Assembly: GCF_014863585.1 (NCBI RefSeq)
Contig: NZ_CP062253.1
Span: forward strand, 6,499,528 to 6,563,527
Source of the DNA: Pseudomonas gozinkensis
Lineage (GTDB): Bacteria; Pseudomonadota; Gammaproteobacteria; Pseudomonadales; Pseudomonadaceae
Direction of reading: 5' to 3'
DNA: 64,000 bases
Shown one piece after another: positions 28,245-38,158 of this stretch. The position numbers and the translations under genes are program-made. Each line of letters opens with the position of its first letter. Positions within the stretch are counted from its first letter, which is position 1. Below the pieces are notes generated by a model. It was not told where the DNA came from. It searched no databases and saw only the letters and a list, made by a program, of their open reading frames with translations.

Positions 28245-28247
28245 GCC

Positions 28248-29690
28248 ATGCTGATCCCCGTGATTCTGTCCGGCGGTGCCGGCACCCGTTTGTGGCCGGT
28301 GTCCCGCGAGGGCCACCCCAAGCCGTTCATGACCCTGCCCGACGGCCAGTCGTTGCTGGGCAAGACGTACCGGCGCGCCGCCGGCCTGCTGGACGGCTGG
28401 GGCGACATCGTCACGGTGACCAACCGCGAGTACTACTTCCAGAGCAAGGATCACTATCAGGCCGCGCGCCTTTCCCGGCATCGTGGGCACTTCCTGCTCG
28501 AACCTACCGGGCGCAACACCGCGCCAGCCATCGCGGCGGCGGCGCTGTCGCTGCAAGCCCTGCACGGTGATGCAGCGATCATGGTGGTAATGCCCGCCGA
28601 CCATTTGATCGTCAACGAAGAAGCGCTCAAAAGCGCGGTCGAGCATGCGGTCAATCTGGCGAAGGACGGTTATCTGGTGACTTTCGGCGTAGTGCCGACC
28701 GCACCGGAAACCGGCTTCGGCTACATCGAGACCGGCGCCCCGCTGGATGCCCGAGGCGCGGCCAAGGTGCAGCGTTTCGTGGAAAAACCCGACCTGCAGA
28801 CCGCCACCCATTATCTGGAGAGCGGCAACTTCCTGTGGAACTCGGGGATGTTCTGTTTCACCACCGCGACCCTGATCGCCGAGCTGGAGCTGCACGCTCC
28901 CGAGTTGCTGGAACAGACCCGCGCCTGCATGGCCGCCAGCGAACCGGTGGAAACCGTCGGCTGTCTGCAACAGGAACTGTCCGCGCAGTTGTTCGCCGAA
29001 ATCACCGACATTTCCATCGACTACGCGTTGATGGAACGCTCGGAGAAAGTCGTGGTGGTGCCCGCCGGTTTCGACTGGAGCGATATCGGTTCGTGGGGCG
29101 CGGTCGCCGCGCTGGTGCCGGCCGACGCCGATAACAACCGCGCCAGCGGCGAGGCGATCTTCATCGACAGCCGCAACAATTTCGTTCAAAGCGAAGGCCG
29201 GCTGGTGGCCGCTGTCGGTGTGGAAGACCTGATCGTCATCGACACCGCCGACGCCGTGCTGGTGGCCCACGCCGACCGTGCGCAGGATGTGCGGCGCGTG
29301 GCCAAGCAGCTCAAGGACAAATCCCACGAAGCCTATCGCCTGCACCGTACGGTCAGCCGTCCGTGGGGCACCTACACCGTGCTCGAGGAAGGCCCGCGCT
29401 TCAAGATCAAGCGCATCGTGGTCAAACCCGGCGGCAAGCTGTCGTTGCAGATGCACCATCACCGCAATGAACACTGGGTGGTGGTCGAAGGCATGGCCAA
29501 GGTCACCAACAACGGCAGCGGCACGACCCTGGTGGCGAAGAACGAATCGACGTTCATCGCCGCCGGTCACAAGCACCGGCTGGAAAACCCCGGCGTGATC
29601 GACCTGGTGATCATCGAAGTGCAAAGTGGCGAATACCTGGGAGAGGACGACATCGTCCGCTTCGAAGACCAATACGGCAGGACGGTGTGA
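28248..29690 (+). CDS. wbpW: Mannose-1-phosphate guanylyltransferase / mannose-6-phosphate isomerase
   Basis: 480 residues, bifunctional type II enzyme. N-terminal nucleotidyltransferase with GGAGTRLWPVSREGHPKPF and PTGRNTAPAI; pyrophosphorylase FVEKPDL; C-terminal cupin isomerase with QMHHHRNEHWVVVEG. Makes mannose-6-P from fructose-6-P and GDP-mannose from mannose-1-P. Position between gmd and wzm identifies it as WbpW rather than AlgA or PslB, which are close paralogues. Confidence 0.93.
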   Translation: MLIPVILSGGAGTRLWPVSREGHPKPFMTLPDGQSLLGKTYRRAAGLLDGWGDIVTVTNREYYFQSKDHYQAARLSRHRGHFLLEPTGRNTAPAIAAAALSLQALHGDAAIMVVMPADHLIVNEEALKSAVEHAVNLAKDGYLVTFGVVPTAPETGFGYIETGAPLDARGAAKVQRFVEKPDLQTATHYLESGNFLWNSGMFCFTTATLIAELELHAPELLEQTRACMAASEPVETVGCLQQELSAQLFAEITDISIDYALMERSEKVVVVPAGFDWSDIGSWGAVAALVPADADNNRASGEAIFIDSRNNFVQSEGRLVAAVGVEDLIVIDTADAVLVAHADRAQDVRRVAKQLKDKSHEAYRLHRTVSRPWGTYTVLEEGPRFKIKRIVVKPGGKLSLQMHHHRNEHWVVVEGMAKVTNNGSGTTLVAKNESTFIAAGHKHRLENPGVIDLVIIEVQSGEYLGEDDIVRFEDQYGRTV

Positions 29691-30488
29691 ATGCTGCTTT
29701 CCCTGTACCGCTCGCTGCACGACTATCGGGGTTTCATCCTCGGTAGCGTCAAGCGGGAGTTTCAAGCGCGGTATCGCAATTCGCTGTTCGGCGCGCTGTG
29801 GACGGTACTCAACCCGCTGTCGATGATCATCGTGTACACGGTGATCTTTTCTCACATCATGCGCGCCCGTCTGCCCGGCGTGGACGACGGCATGGCCTAC
29901 AGCGTCTACCTGTGCGCCGGGCTGCTGACCTGGGGCCTGTTCTCGGAAATCACCCTGCGCAGCCAGAACATGTTTCTGGAGAACGCCAACCTGCTGAAGA
30001 AAATCAGCTTCCCGCGCCTCTGCCTGCCGGTGATCGTGCTGCTCAATGCCGGCATCAACTTCTCGATCATCATCGGCCTGTTCCTCGGGTTCCTGCTGAT
30101 CACCGGGCGCTGGCCGGGCATGGCCCTGCTGGCCCTGGTGCCGCTGCTGGCGCTGCAAGTGCTGTTCTGCGCCGGGCTGGGCATGATCCTCGGCGTGCTC
30201 AACGTCTTTTTTCGTGATGTCGGACAGTTGTTCGCCATCTGCCTGCAATTCTGGTTCTGGCTGACGCCGATCGTGTACCCGTTGAGCATCCTGCCCGAGT
30301 GGGTGCAGCGCCTGTTGCAGCTCAATCCGCTGACCAACCTGATCGGCAGTTACCAGAACCTGTTTCTCTACGGGCAGTGGCCGGTGTGGAGTTCGCTGCT
30401 GCCGATCTTCGTGATCGGTCTGCTGTTGTGCGCGGTCGGTCTGCGCCTGTTCCGCCGGCGGGTCGGCGAAATGGTGGATGAACTCTGA
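29691..30488 (+). CDS. wzm: O-antigen/CPA ABC transporter permease
   Basis: 265 residues with six membrane helices of the ABC-2 type. The N-terminal amphipathic part LYRSLHDYRGFILGSVKREFQARYRNSLFGALW is characteristic of polysaccharide exporters. With Wzt it moves the finished D-rhamnan on undecaprenyl diphosphate across the inner membrane. Starts directly after the wbpW stop and overlaps the wzt ATG by one base. Confidence 0.93.
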   Translation: MLLSLYRSLHDYRGFILGSVKREFQARYRNSLFGALWTVLNPLSMIIVYTVIFSHIMRARLPGVDDGMAYSVYLCAGLLTWGLFSEITLRSQNMFLENANLLKKISFPRLCLPVIVLLNAGINFSIIIGLFLGFLLITGRWPGMALLALVPLLALQVLFCAGLGMILGVLNVFFRDVGQLFAICLQFWFWLTPIVYPLSILPEWVQRLLQLNPLTNLIGSYQNLFLYGQWPVWSSLLPIFVIGLLLCAVGLRLFRRRVGEMVDEL

Positions 30489-31738
30489 TGGGGCACATAC
30501 GCGTTACGGGCCTGGGCAAGGCCTACAAGCAGTACCCCACCCGCTGGAGTCGCTTGGCCGAATGGCTGATCCCGTTTTCGCCGATGCGCCATCGCCAGCA
30601 CTGGGTGCTGCAGGACATCAATTTCGAAATCGCCCCCGGTGAAGCGGTGGGCATTGTCGGGGTCAACGGCGCCGGCAAAAGCACCCTGCTGAAAATGATC
30701 ACCGGCACCACTCAACCGACCTGCGGCCAGATTCAGCTCGAAGGCCGGGTCGCGGCGCTGCTGGAACTGGGCATGGGCTTTCACCCGGACTTTACCGGCC
30801 GGCAGAACGCGGTGATGGCCGGGCAACTGCTGGGCATGCCGGTCGAGGAAATCGAAGCGCTGATGCCGGACATCGAACGCTTCGCGGAAATCGGCGAGGC
30901 CATCGATCACCCGGTGCGCACTTACTCCAGCGGCATGCAGATGCGCCTGGCCTTCAGCGTCGCCACCGCGCGCCGCCCCGACATCCTGATCGTCGACGAA
31001 GCACTGTCGGTGGGCGATGCCTACTTCCAGCACAAGAGCTTCGACCGCATCCGCAGCTTCCGCAAGGCCGGTACTACGCTGCTGATCGTGTCCCATGACC
31101 GCTCGGCGATCCAGTCGATCTGCGACTCGGCGATCCTGCTCGAAGGCGGCCACATGGCCATGCACGACAAGCCCGAAGCGGTCATGGATTACTACAACGC
31201 CCTGCTCGCCGAACGCGAAGGCCAGACCGTGCGCCAGGAACTGCTCGACGGCGGCCAGGTGCGTACCGTGTCCGGCACCGGCGAGGCCGGCATCCTCAGC
31301 GTGCGTCTGCTCGATGAACGCGAACGCTCTATCGAAGCCGCCGAAGTCGGTCAGCCGGTGACGCTGGAAGTCGAGGTGGAAATCCGCCAGGACATCGAAC
31401 GGCTGGTGCTGGGCTTCATGATCAAGGATCGCCTCGGCCAGGCCATGTACGGCATCAACACCCATCGCCAGAACCAGGCGCTGGAAGACCTGCGTGCGGG
31501 CGAGCACATCACCTATCGCTTCGCTTTCGTCATGGGCCTGGGCAAGGGCAATTACTCCGTGGCCCTGAGCCTGTCGCGGCTGGATTCACACCTGGACCGC
31601 AACTTCGAATGGCGTGACTACGGCCTGGTGTTCCACGTGATCAACAACCGTGAGGAAGATTTCGTCGGCTGTTCCTGGCTGGGCGCCAGCACCTCGATCA
31701 CCCGCCATGCGGACAGCCTCGCGGAGCGTGCGCCATGA
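30488..31738 (+). CDS. wzt: O-antigen/CPA ABC transporter ATPase with C-terminal polysaccharide-binding domain
   Basis: 416 residues. Walker A GVNGAGKST near residue 58, LLELGMGFHPDFTGRQNAVM, signature YSSGMQMRLAF, Walker B ILIVDEALSVGDAYF. After about residue 245 comes a beta-rich domain of about 165 residues; in E. coli O9a Wzt the equivalent domain recognises the modified non-reducing end of the chain. That fits with the methyltransferases and acyltransferase of the divergent operon marking the chain end, though chain-end recognition is not shown for this protein. Stop overlaps the wbpX ATG. Confidence 0.93.
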   Translation: MGHIRVTGLGKAYKQYPTRWSRLAEWLIPFSPMRHRQHWVLQDINFEIAPGEAVGIVGVNGAGKSTLLKMITGTTQPTCGQIQLEGRVAALLELGMGFHPDFTGRQNAVMAGQLLGMPVEEIEALMPDIERFAEIGEAIDHPVRTYSSGMQMRLAFSVATARRPDILIVDEALSVGDAYFQHKSFDRIRSFRKAGTTLLIVSHDRSAIQSICDSAILLEGGHMAMHDKPEAVMDYYNALLAEREGQTVRQELLDGGQVRTVSGTGEAGILSVRLLDERERSIEAAEVGQPVTLEVEVEIRQDIERLVLGFMIKDRLGQAMYGINTHRQNQALEDLRAGEHITYRFAFVMGLGKGNYSVALSLSRLDSHLDRNFEWRDYGLVFHVINNREEDFVGCSWLGASTSITRHADSLAERAP

Positions 31739-33102
31739 CCCGCCTGCTGGTCGAATGCACCCACGTGTTCAAACACCCGAAGGTCAATTCGGGGATCCAG
31801 CGGGTGGTGCGCAACGTCATCAAACAGTTGCCGGCGAGTGCCGAAGGCGTCGAATGCGTACCGGTGGTCCTGCTCAAGGGCCAGCTATACCGTGTGAAGC
31901 GTCTGGCGCCGCTGGATTCGCCGCTGTTCAATGCCATCGTCACGTTTGGCGAGCGCCTGGAACGGCTGGCCCATCGCTTCTGGCAACTGCATCAGCGGCT
32001 GGACACGCATTGCCACACAAAAATGGCACGACGCCTTTTGTATGTCGGCTATCGCCTGACCTCGTTCGGTGCATTCGGGATACCGCTGCGGCTGGTCGGG
32101 CAGGTCAATCGCTATCAATTGCCTCAACGCTGTGAACCGCTGCAACACCAAGCGGGCGATCACCTTGTGCTGCTGGATTCATCCTGGCACTCGGACTTTT
32201 TCCTCGATGCCGAGCGCCTCAAACAGGAAGGTCTGGGCATCGTTGCGGTGATCTACGATCTGATTCCCCTGTCCCACCCGCAGTTCTACGACACGCGGCT
32301 GGTGGAAGTTTACAGCGAGTGGTTCGACTGGATCGCCCGCAACGCCGACGGCTTCATGGCCATATCCGCGACGGTGCGCGATCAGGTGCGGACAGAACTG
32401 CAACGTCGCCTTGGTTCGGCACAACTCGGCAAACGCTGGTTCGACTACTTTCACCTCGGTTCGGAGCTGGATCTGCAGAGCGTCGAAGCGTCCGTCGAAC
32501 CGCGTCTGGAACGGCTGTTCGCCACACCGGAGCCAGTGTTCCTGATGGTCAGCACCATCGAGCCGCGCAAGAACCACGACTACTTGCTGGATGCCTTCGA
32601 CCATGCCTGGGCGAAGGGCTCGAAAGCCCGGTTATGCATCGCCGGCCGCATCGGCTGGAAGTGCGACGCACTGCTTGCCCGGATCCGCAATCATCCCGAG
32701 CTGAACCGGCGCCTGTTCATGTTCAACGACTTGAGCGACACAAGCCTCGAATACGCCTACGCCCATGCCAGCGCGCTGGTGTTTCCGTCGTTCGTCGAAG
32801 GTTTTGGCCTGCCGCTGGTGGAAGCCATGCAGCGCGGGCTGCCAGCGATGGGCAGCGACATTCCGGTGTTTCGCGAGATCGGCGGTGAGTTCATGACGTA
32901 TTTCGATCTGCAATCGCCGCAAAGCCTCGCAGAGCTGGTGCAGACCTTTGAGCGCAGCGGCCGCTTCCCGGCCGAACGTGACGTCAGCGACTGGCAATGG
33001 ATCGGCTGGCGTGAAGCCAGCGCGCAACTGGCCGAGCGTACCGCACGCCATGTGCTGGAGGCACCTCAGGTGCCAGCGAGGCAACATGCGCATAGCCCTT
33101 AA
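31735..33102 (+). CDS. wbpX: D-rhamnosyltransferase WbpX (GT4)
   Basis: 455 residues, GT-B fold. Starts TRLLVECTHVFKHPKVNSGIQRVVRN, a conserved N-terminus in this family; donor domain has FLMVSTIEPRKNHDYLL and the E-x7-E loop FVEGFGLPLVEAM. In P. aeruginosa WbpX, WbpY and WbpZ together build the D-rhamnose trisaccharide repeat; WbpX is of similar length. It overlaps wbpY by 17 bases. Confidence 0.88.
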   Translation: MTRLLVECTHVFKHPKVNSGIQRVVRNVIKQLPASAEGVECVPVVLLKGQLYRVKRLAPLDSPLFNAIVTFGERLERLAHRFWQLHQRLDTHCHTKMARRLLYVGYRLTSFGAFGIPLRLVGQVNRYQLPQRCEPLQHQAGDHLVLLDSSWHSDFFLDAERLKQEGLGIVAVIYDLIPLSHPQFYDTRLVEVYSEWFDWIARNADGFMAISATVRDQVRTELQRRLGSAQLGKRWFDYFHLGSELDLQSVEASVEPRLERLFATPEPVFLMVSTIEPRKNHDYLLDAFDHAWAKGSKARLCIAGRIGWKCDALLARIRNHPELNRRLFMFNDLSDTSLEYAYAHASALVFPSFVEGFGLPLVEAMQRGLPAMGSDIPVFREIGGEFMTYFDLQSPQSLAELVQTFERSGRFPAERDVSDWQWIGWREASAQLAERTARHVLEAPQVPARQHAHSP

Positions 33103-34216
33103 CGCCCGCATCCTTCAGGCGCCGCGCACCGGCATCGGCCATTACGTCGCCGAACTGGTGAGCGCCTTGCACGCTGAAACTGATATCGAAGTGGCGCTGT
33201 TTCACGGCTGGGGCTGGAGTTCGCAACTGCCGGAAGCAGCGATGCCCGGCTATTCGCGCCTGACGCCGCTGCTGCGGCAGATCCCCGGCGCCTATCAGGC
33301 ACGCCGCTGGCTGGAGCAGAAGCGCTTCGATCAGGGCCCCGCGCAGCCGGTCGATCTGTATCACGAACCGAGCCTGTGGCCGCTGGCCTTCGATGGCCCG
33401 ACCGTGATTACCCTGCACGATCTTACGCATCTGCATTTCCCCGAGACCCAGCCACCGGCGCGGCTGCGGGAAATCGAGCGACGACTCGCCGACGGCGTAC
33501 GCCAGGCGCAGATCATTCTGACCGACTCACAAGCCATCGCTGACGAGGCCCGGGATCATTTCGGACTGCCCGCCGAGCGCTTCGTGGTCGCGCCGCTGGG
33601 TGTCGCCGAGCGTTTCCATCCGCGCGAGCCGCAAGACATCGATGGGGTGCTCAAGGCCCATGCGGTCGAGTACCGGGAGTATTTCCTCTGCGTCGGCACC
33701 CTGGAGCCGCGCAAGAACCTGAACCTGGCCCTGCGCGCCCACGCGCTGTTGCCGGACCTGGTGCGTCAGCGTTTTCCGCTGTTGATCGTCGGCATGGCCG
33801 GCTGGCAGCGCGACCAGTTCAGTGAGGAACTGCAGCAGGCGCTGGCCTGCGGGCACGTTTGCCTGCTCGGTTACTTGCCCGATGAGCACGTGGCCCAACT
33901 GCTGGCCGGCGCCCGGGCACTGATTTTTCCTTCGCTGTATGAAGGTTTCGGCCTGCCAGTGCTGGAAGCGATGGCCAGCGGCACGCCAGTGGTGCTCACG
34001 CGCTCATCGGCCATGCCGGAAGTCGCGGGGGACGCCGGCAACTATATTGAAGCTGACGATGCAGACGGCTTGCGTGATGCGATGAGCCGACTGATCGATG
34101 ATCGAGCGCACTGGCAGGCATGCCGGGAAGCCGGATTGCAGCAGGCACGGCTTTTTTCCTGGAAGCGTTGCGCGCAGGCCACGGCCGGCGCCTACCACCA
34201 GGCCATGGGAGGTTGA
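33086..34216 (+). CDS. wbpY: D-rhamnosyltransferase WbpY (GT4)
   Basis: 376 residues from ATG 33086 (MRIALNARILQAPRTGIGHY), preceded by GCGAGG; an open frame extends further upstream inside wbpX but has no reason to be used. Donor domain: FLCVGTLEPRKNLNLALRAH, LLGYLPDEHVAQLL, YEGFGLPVLEAMASGTPVV. Second of three rhamnosyltransferases of the D-rhamnan polymer. Its stop abuts the wbpZ ATG. Confidence 0.88.
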   Translation: MRIALNARILQAPRTGIGHYVAELVSALHAETDIEVALFHGWGWSSQLPEAAMPGYSRLTPLLRQIPGAYQARRWLEQKRFDQGPAQPVDLYHEPSLWPLAFDGPTVITLHDLTHLHFPETQPPARLREIERRLADGVRQAQIILTDSQAIADEARDHFGLPAERFVVAPLGVAERFHPREPQDIDGVLKAHAVEYREYFLCVGTLEPRKNLNLALRAHALLPDLVRQRFPLLIVGMAGWQRDQFSEELQQALACGHVCLLGYLPDEHVAQLLAGARALIFPSLYEGFGLPVLEAMASGTPVVLTRSSAMPEVAGDAGNYIEADDADGLRDAMSRLIDDRAHWQACREAGLQQARLFSWKRCAQATAGAYHQAMGG

Positions 34217-35347
34217 ATGCGAGTTCTCCATTTTTTCAAGACTTACCTGCCTGACTCGGTCGGCGGTATCGAGCAAGTCATCTTTCAACTCTGCGAGAGC
34301 GGCGCCCAGCACGGCATCGACGGCCAGGTGCTGACCCTCAGCGCCAATCCAGAGCCGGCGGTGGTGCGTCTCGGCCAGCACGAAGTGCATCGGGCCAGAC
34401 TGGATATCCAGTTCGCCTCCACCGGTTTTTCCTGGAGCGTGTTCAAGCAGTTTCGCGAACTGGCCGCCGAAGCCGACGTGATCAACTATCACTTCCCGTG
34501 GCCGTTCATGGACCTGGTGCATTTCGCCAGCGGCGTGAACAAACCGACGGTGGTGACGTACCACTCGGACATCATTCGCCAGAAGCACCTGCTCAAACTC
34601 TATCGTCCGTTGATGAACCGTTTCCTCGCCAGCGCCGACCGGATTGTCGCGGCCTCGCCGAACTACCTGCACACCAGCGATGTGTTGCAGCAGTTCCAGG
34701 AAAAGACCCGCGTCATCCCTTATGGCTTGAACAAGGCGGGTTATCCACAGCCCGACGTCGAGCGCATGAACCGCTGGCGCCAGCAGCTTGGGGATAAGTT
34801 TTTCCTGTTCGTCGGGGTGATGCGCTACTACAAGGGCCTGCACATCCTGCTCGATGCCTTGAAAGACGTGGACTACCCGGTGGTGATCGTTGGCGCGGGT
34901 CCGCTGGAACAGGAACTGCACGCCCAGGCCGCTGCGCTGGGCCTGCGCAACATCCATTTCCTCGGCCGTCTGAGCGATGAGGACAAGGTCGCCCTGCTGC
35001 AACTGAGCTACGCCATTGTCTTCCCGTCGCACCTGCGCTCGGAGGCGTTCGGCATTTCGCTGCTCGAAGGCGCGATGTATGGCAAACCGATGATCTCCAG
35101 CGAGATCGGCACCGGCACCAGCTTCATCAATATCCACAACGAAACCGGACTGGTGGTGCCGCCGAGTCATCCACAGGCGTTTCGCGAAGCGATGCGCACC
35201 CTGTGGGAAAACCCGGCCCGCGCCGCCGAAATGGGCCTCAAGGCGGAGGCCCGCTATCGGCAGTTATTCACAGCCGATGAAATGGGCCGCAAATGGACCG
35301 AGCTGTATCAGGAGCTGCTGGAGGAAAAGGCGTTGTCCTACGCCTGA
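34217..35347 (+). CDS. wbpZ: Glycosyltransferase WbpZ (GT4), probable initiating rhamnosyltransferase
   Basis: 376 residues. N-terminus MRVLHFFKTYLPDSVGGIEQVI with the acceptor-domain glycine loop; donor region FVGVMRYYKGLHILLDAL, IHFLGRLSDEDKVALL and RSEAFGISLLEGAMYGKPMIS. WbpZ is thought to add the first D-rhamnose to the lipid-linked GlcNAc/FucNAc primer. Last gene of the CPA operon; no clear terminator before the convergent oxidoreductase gene, whose end is 4 bases away. Confidence 0.88.
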   Translation: MRVLHFFKTYLPDSVGGIEQVIFQLCESGAQHGIDGQVLTLSANPEPAVVRLGQHEVHRARLDIQFASTGFSWSVFKQFRELAAEADVINYHFPWPFMDLVHFASGVNKPTVVTYHSDIIRQKHLLKLYRPLMNRFLASADRIVAASPNYLHTSDVLQQFQEKTRVIPYGLNKAGYPQPDVERMNRWRQQLGDKFFLFVGVMRYYKGLHILLDALKDVDYPVVIVGAGPLEQELHAQAAALGLRNIHFLGRLSDEDKVALLQLSYAIVFPSHLRSEAFGISLLEGAMYGKPMISSEIGTGTSFINIHNETGLVVPPSHPQAFREAMRTLWENPARAAEMGLKAEARYRQLFTADEMGRKWTELYQELLEEKALSYA

Positions 35348-35351
35348 TCCC

Positions 35352-37382
35352 CTACAAATCCAGCACCAGCGGCTGGGCACTCTGCGCCGGCACTGCGCAG
35401 CAAATCAGCACCTGCCCTTCCTCCGGCACTTCGGCCGGAGGCTGTGGATAATTCACCGCGCCACTGATCAATCGTGTCTTGCAGGTGCCGCATGAACCAC
35501 CGCGGCAACTGAATTCCGGACGCAGCCCACGGCTTTCCGCCAGCTCCAGCAGGCTGCCGCCATCGGGCTGCCAGCGCGCTTCCTTGGCCGAACGGTCGAA
35601 CACCACCGGCACCGACGTGGTCGCAGCCGGCGGTTGTTCCATCACGATCGCATCCGGATCGGGTTGGCGCTTGAGAGTCGAAGGGCCGAAGGTTTCCGCG
35701 TGGATCTGGGCGTCCCGCACATCCATTTCCCGCAGAGTGTCGTAGAGACCCTGGGTAAAACCACCGGGACCGCAGAGCACGAAGTCGACCTGATCGAAGT
35801 CCTCGTCGGTCAGCAGATTGCGCAACAGATCGCCATCAATGCGGCCGCGCAGGTCGAAATCTTTTCCTTCGACCAGATCGTCCTCCGGCTGGCTGAGCAC
35901 TCGCAACACCTTCACGGCGTCACCGGCATCCTCCAGTAACCGGTCCAGCTCCGCACGAAACGGCTGATCGGCGAGGCTGCGGGAACTCTGGACAAACAGG
36001 GTCGGACGAATCCGCCGCGTCCGCAGGCCCTGATAGACCACCTCACGCAGCATCGACAGCAACGGCGTGATGCCGACTCCGGCCGCCAGCAGCACCAGTG
36101 GACGACGCTCCAGTGCCGCTACAGTGAAATGCCCCTGAGGCAAACGCGCTTCCAGCACATCGCCGACACGAATCTGTTCGTGCAGGTGCGTCGATACCCG
36201 ACCTTCGCGCTTCACGCTGATCCGGAAGAAATCATCCGACGGCGCGCCCGACAGGCTGTAAGTGCGAATGTGCACCTCGCCATCGAGGTTGAACCGCAGC
36301 GGCAGATGCTGCCCGGCGAGAAACACCGGCAGTCCCGCACCGTCGTCCGGTTCCAGATAGATCGAGCGGATGTGGCGGCTTTCCATTTCAATCCTTGCCA
36401 CGCGCAATGGCCGCCAGCTGTCACCCAATGCCTTGGCCTGCAAACGTGCATCGGCCTGGGCCCAGTTACCGGTCAGCAGACTGGTGGGAGACATCCCGTC
36501 GAAACGCCAGCGCAGTGCCAATGCCGCAGGTCGCCGGACCAGTTTTTCCACCTCGAACGTCCACAACCGTTCGGCGCCCTGAAAGGCCTCGATCTGCGGC
36601 GCCTCGAGAATGACTTCGGTACGGCCGCTGAGCTGCAGCACATCGCCTGTGGAAAAGTCGATGAACAGCAAACCAGCGAGCGGATTGAGGAGCAGATTGC
36701 CCAACGTATTGAAATGCAGGTTGCCAGCGAAATCCGGAATCGTCAGGCGATTGCCTTCGATCCGCACAAAACCTGGCTGACCGCCCCGGTGAGAAACGTC
36801 GACCGAACGCTCGCCATCGACATCGACATAACTGGCGACGAAGAAGGTGTCGGCGCTTTCGATCAGCGCAATGGCGGCGTCATCGAGGCTGTCACGGTGT
36901 TCGGCCTTGCGGGTGTGCGGATCCGTCAGTGGCACCCGCTGAAACTGGCGCAACTGAATGTATTGCGGGCAGTTGCCGAACGACTGATCCACCGTCACCC
37001 CAAAGCCATCCGCCCCGAGGCTGCCAATATGGCCATTGAGACGATTGCGCCGGCGGGTATGCAACTCGATGCCGAGCAGGCCGATCGCGGCACCATCCTG
37101 CAACTGCGCCGGATCATCGGCAGCCGGCAGACTGGCGAATTGCAGTTGCGTCGGCTCGGGAGAGTGGGCGAACCCCGGTTCGCCTTCCAGCATGCTGGCC
37201 CAGGGACGCCCCTCGGCATCCACCGCGCCGTACAGCATGAAGGGCAATTGCTGATAGAACTGGCGGTGCTGATCCGGCATCCAGGTGCGAATCACCTTGC
37301 GACCGAATTCCTCCATGCGCTCGGCAACGCCGACATGGGCCTGCAATTGTTGCTCGCCAGCGTGCCACGGTGAACGTTCCAT
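35352..37382 (-). CDS. Three-domain oxidoreductase: PNPOx-like flavin domain + FNR-type reductase + 2Fe-2S ferredoxin
   Basis: 676 residues. Residues ~1-330 resemble pyridoxamine-phosphate-oxidase-like FMN proteins (YGAVDAEGRPWASMLEG, DTFFVASY, HRGGQPGFVRIEGNRL, LFIDFSTGD). Residues ~335-570 are a ferredoxin-NADP reductase-like unit: RTYSLSGAPS for flavin, VLLAAGVGITPLLSML for NAD(P), FVLCGPGGF near the end. Residues ~590-676 are a plant-type 2Fe-2S ferredoxin with C-RGGS-CGT-C and a fourth cysteine in LICCAVPA. The middle and last parts resemble electron-transfer arms of Hmp/NADH oxidoreductases. Substrate unknown; it lies beside a glutathione S-transferase, suggesting a detoxification setting. 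Confidence 0.85.
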   Translation of the reverse strand: MERSPWHAGEQQLQAHVGVAERMEEFGRKVIRTWMPDQHRQFYQQLPFMLYGAVDAEGRPWASMLEGEPGFAHSPEPTQLQFASLPAADDPAQLQDGAAIGLLGIELHTRRRNRLNGHIGSLGADGFGVTVDQSFGNCPQYIQLRQFQRVPLTDPHTRKAEHRDSLDDAAIALIESADTFFVASYVDVDGERSVDVSHRGGQPGFVRIEGNRLTIPDFAGNLHFNTLGNLLLNPLAGLLFIDFSTGDVLQLSGRTEVILEAPQIEAFQGAERLWTFEVEKLVRRPAALALRWRFDGMSPTSLLTGNWAQADARLQAKALGDSWRPLRVARIEMESRHIRSIYLEPDDGAGLPVFLAGQHLPLRFNLDGEVHIRTYSLSGAPSDDFFRISVKREGRVSTHLHEQIRVGDVLEARLPQGHFTVAALERRPLVLLAAGVGITPLLSMLREVVYQGLRTRRIRPTLFVQSSRSLADQPFRAELDRLLEDAGDAVKVLRVLSQPEDDLVEGKDFDLRGRIDGDLLRNLLTDEDFDQVDFVLCGPGGFTQGLYDTLREMDVRDAQIHAETFGPSTLKRQPDPDAIVMEQPPAATTSVPVVFDRSAKEARWQPDGGSLLELAESRGLRPEFSCRGGSCGTCKTRLISGAVNYPQPPAEVPEEGQVLICCAVPAQSAQPLVLDL

Positions 37383-37427
37383 CTCAGCCTCTCCCCTGCA
37401 CCGTCGGCGCAGTGTGGATGATCAATG

Positions 37428-38054
37428 TCAGGCGGTCGTTTGCAGGCCGGCGACGGTGCGCGGCATACCGACAAAACCGGGCAGCGCTTCGATGCGTGAG
37501 AGCCAGGCGCGAACGTTAGCGTAGTCGTCCAGCGACACATTGCCTTCCGGCGCATGGGCGATGTAACTGTAGGCCGAGACGTCGGCAATGGTCGGCTCGC
37601 TACCCACCAGATATGGGGTTTTGCCCAGTTCCACATCCATCACCTTGAGAAAATTGTGCGCACGGGTGATGACTTCCTCAGGGTTGAACTTCGCCCCGAA
37701 CACCGTGATCAGGCGGGCGGCGGCAGGACCGAAAGCAATCGGCCCGGCAGCGGCCGACAGCCAGCGCTGCACATGTGCGGCACCGACCGGATCGCTTGGC
37801 AGCCAACGGCCATTGCCGTATTTCTGTGCCAGGTAGACGAGGATCGCGTTGGAGTCGGCCAGCACCACACCGTTGTCATCGATGGCCGGCACTTGCCCGA
37901 AGCTGTTGATGGCCAGGTAGCCGGGCTGTTTGTGCTCGCCCTTGGCAAGGTCGACAAATATCAGCTCGGTCGGCAATTGCAGCAGGGACAGCATCAGCTC
38001 GACGCGATGGGCGTGGCCGGAACGCGGGAAGTTGTAGAGTTTGATCGCTTGCAT
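37428..38054 (-). CDS. Glutathione S-transferase
   Basis: 208 residues. Thioredoxin-like N-domain ([22 protein letters not shown]), glutathione-site segment [28 protein letters not shown], and an all-helical C-domain ending with [19 protein letters not shown]. Start 38054 (MQAIKLYNF) has GGAG 7 bases upstream; the open frame reaches 38111 without support. It follows the LysR gene in the same direction (about 100-base gap) and precedes the fused oxidoreductase, so the three may form one stress-response unit. Confidence 0.9.
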   Translation of the reverse strand: MQAIKLYNFPRSGHAHRVELMLSLLQLPTELIFVDLAKGEHKQPGYLAINSFGQVPAIDDNGVVLADSNAILVYLAQKYGNGRWLPSDPVGAAHVQRWLSAAAGPIAFGPAAARLITVFGAKFNPEEVITRAHNFLKVMDVELGKTPYLVGSEPTIADVSAYSYIAHAPEGNVSLDDYANVRAWLSRIEALPGFVGMPRTVAGLQTTA

Positions 38055-38158
38055 GGTCGACTCCGCTGAACGAATGCGCCGTTCAGGATGGACGGCGGCC
38101 GTGGCAGCCATCTTCCCCTCATCGCGAAAACAACAGAATCACCAGCAAACGCAATCCA

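Noticed and set aside
31636..31651. Second parS-like sequence TGTTCCACGTGATCAA in wzt
   Set aside because: Only the left half matches; the right arm differs at three positions and the palindrome is broken.
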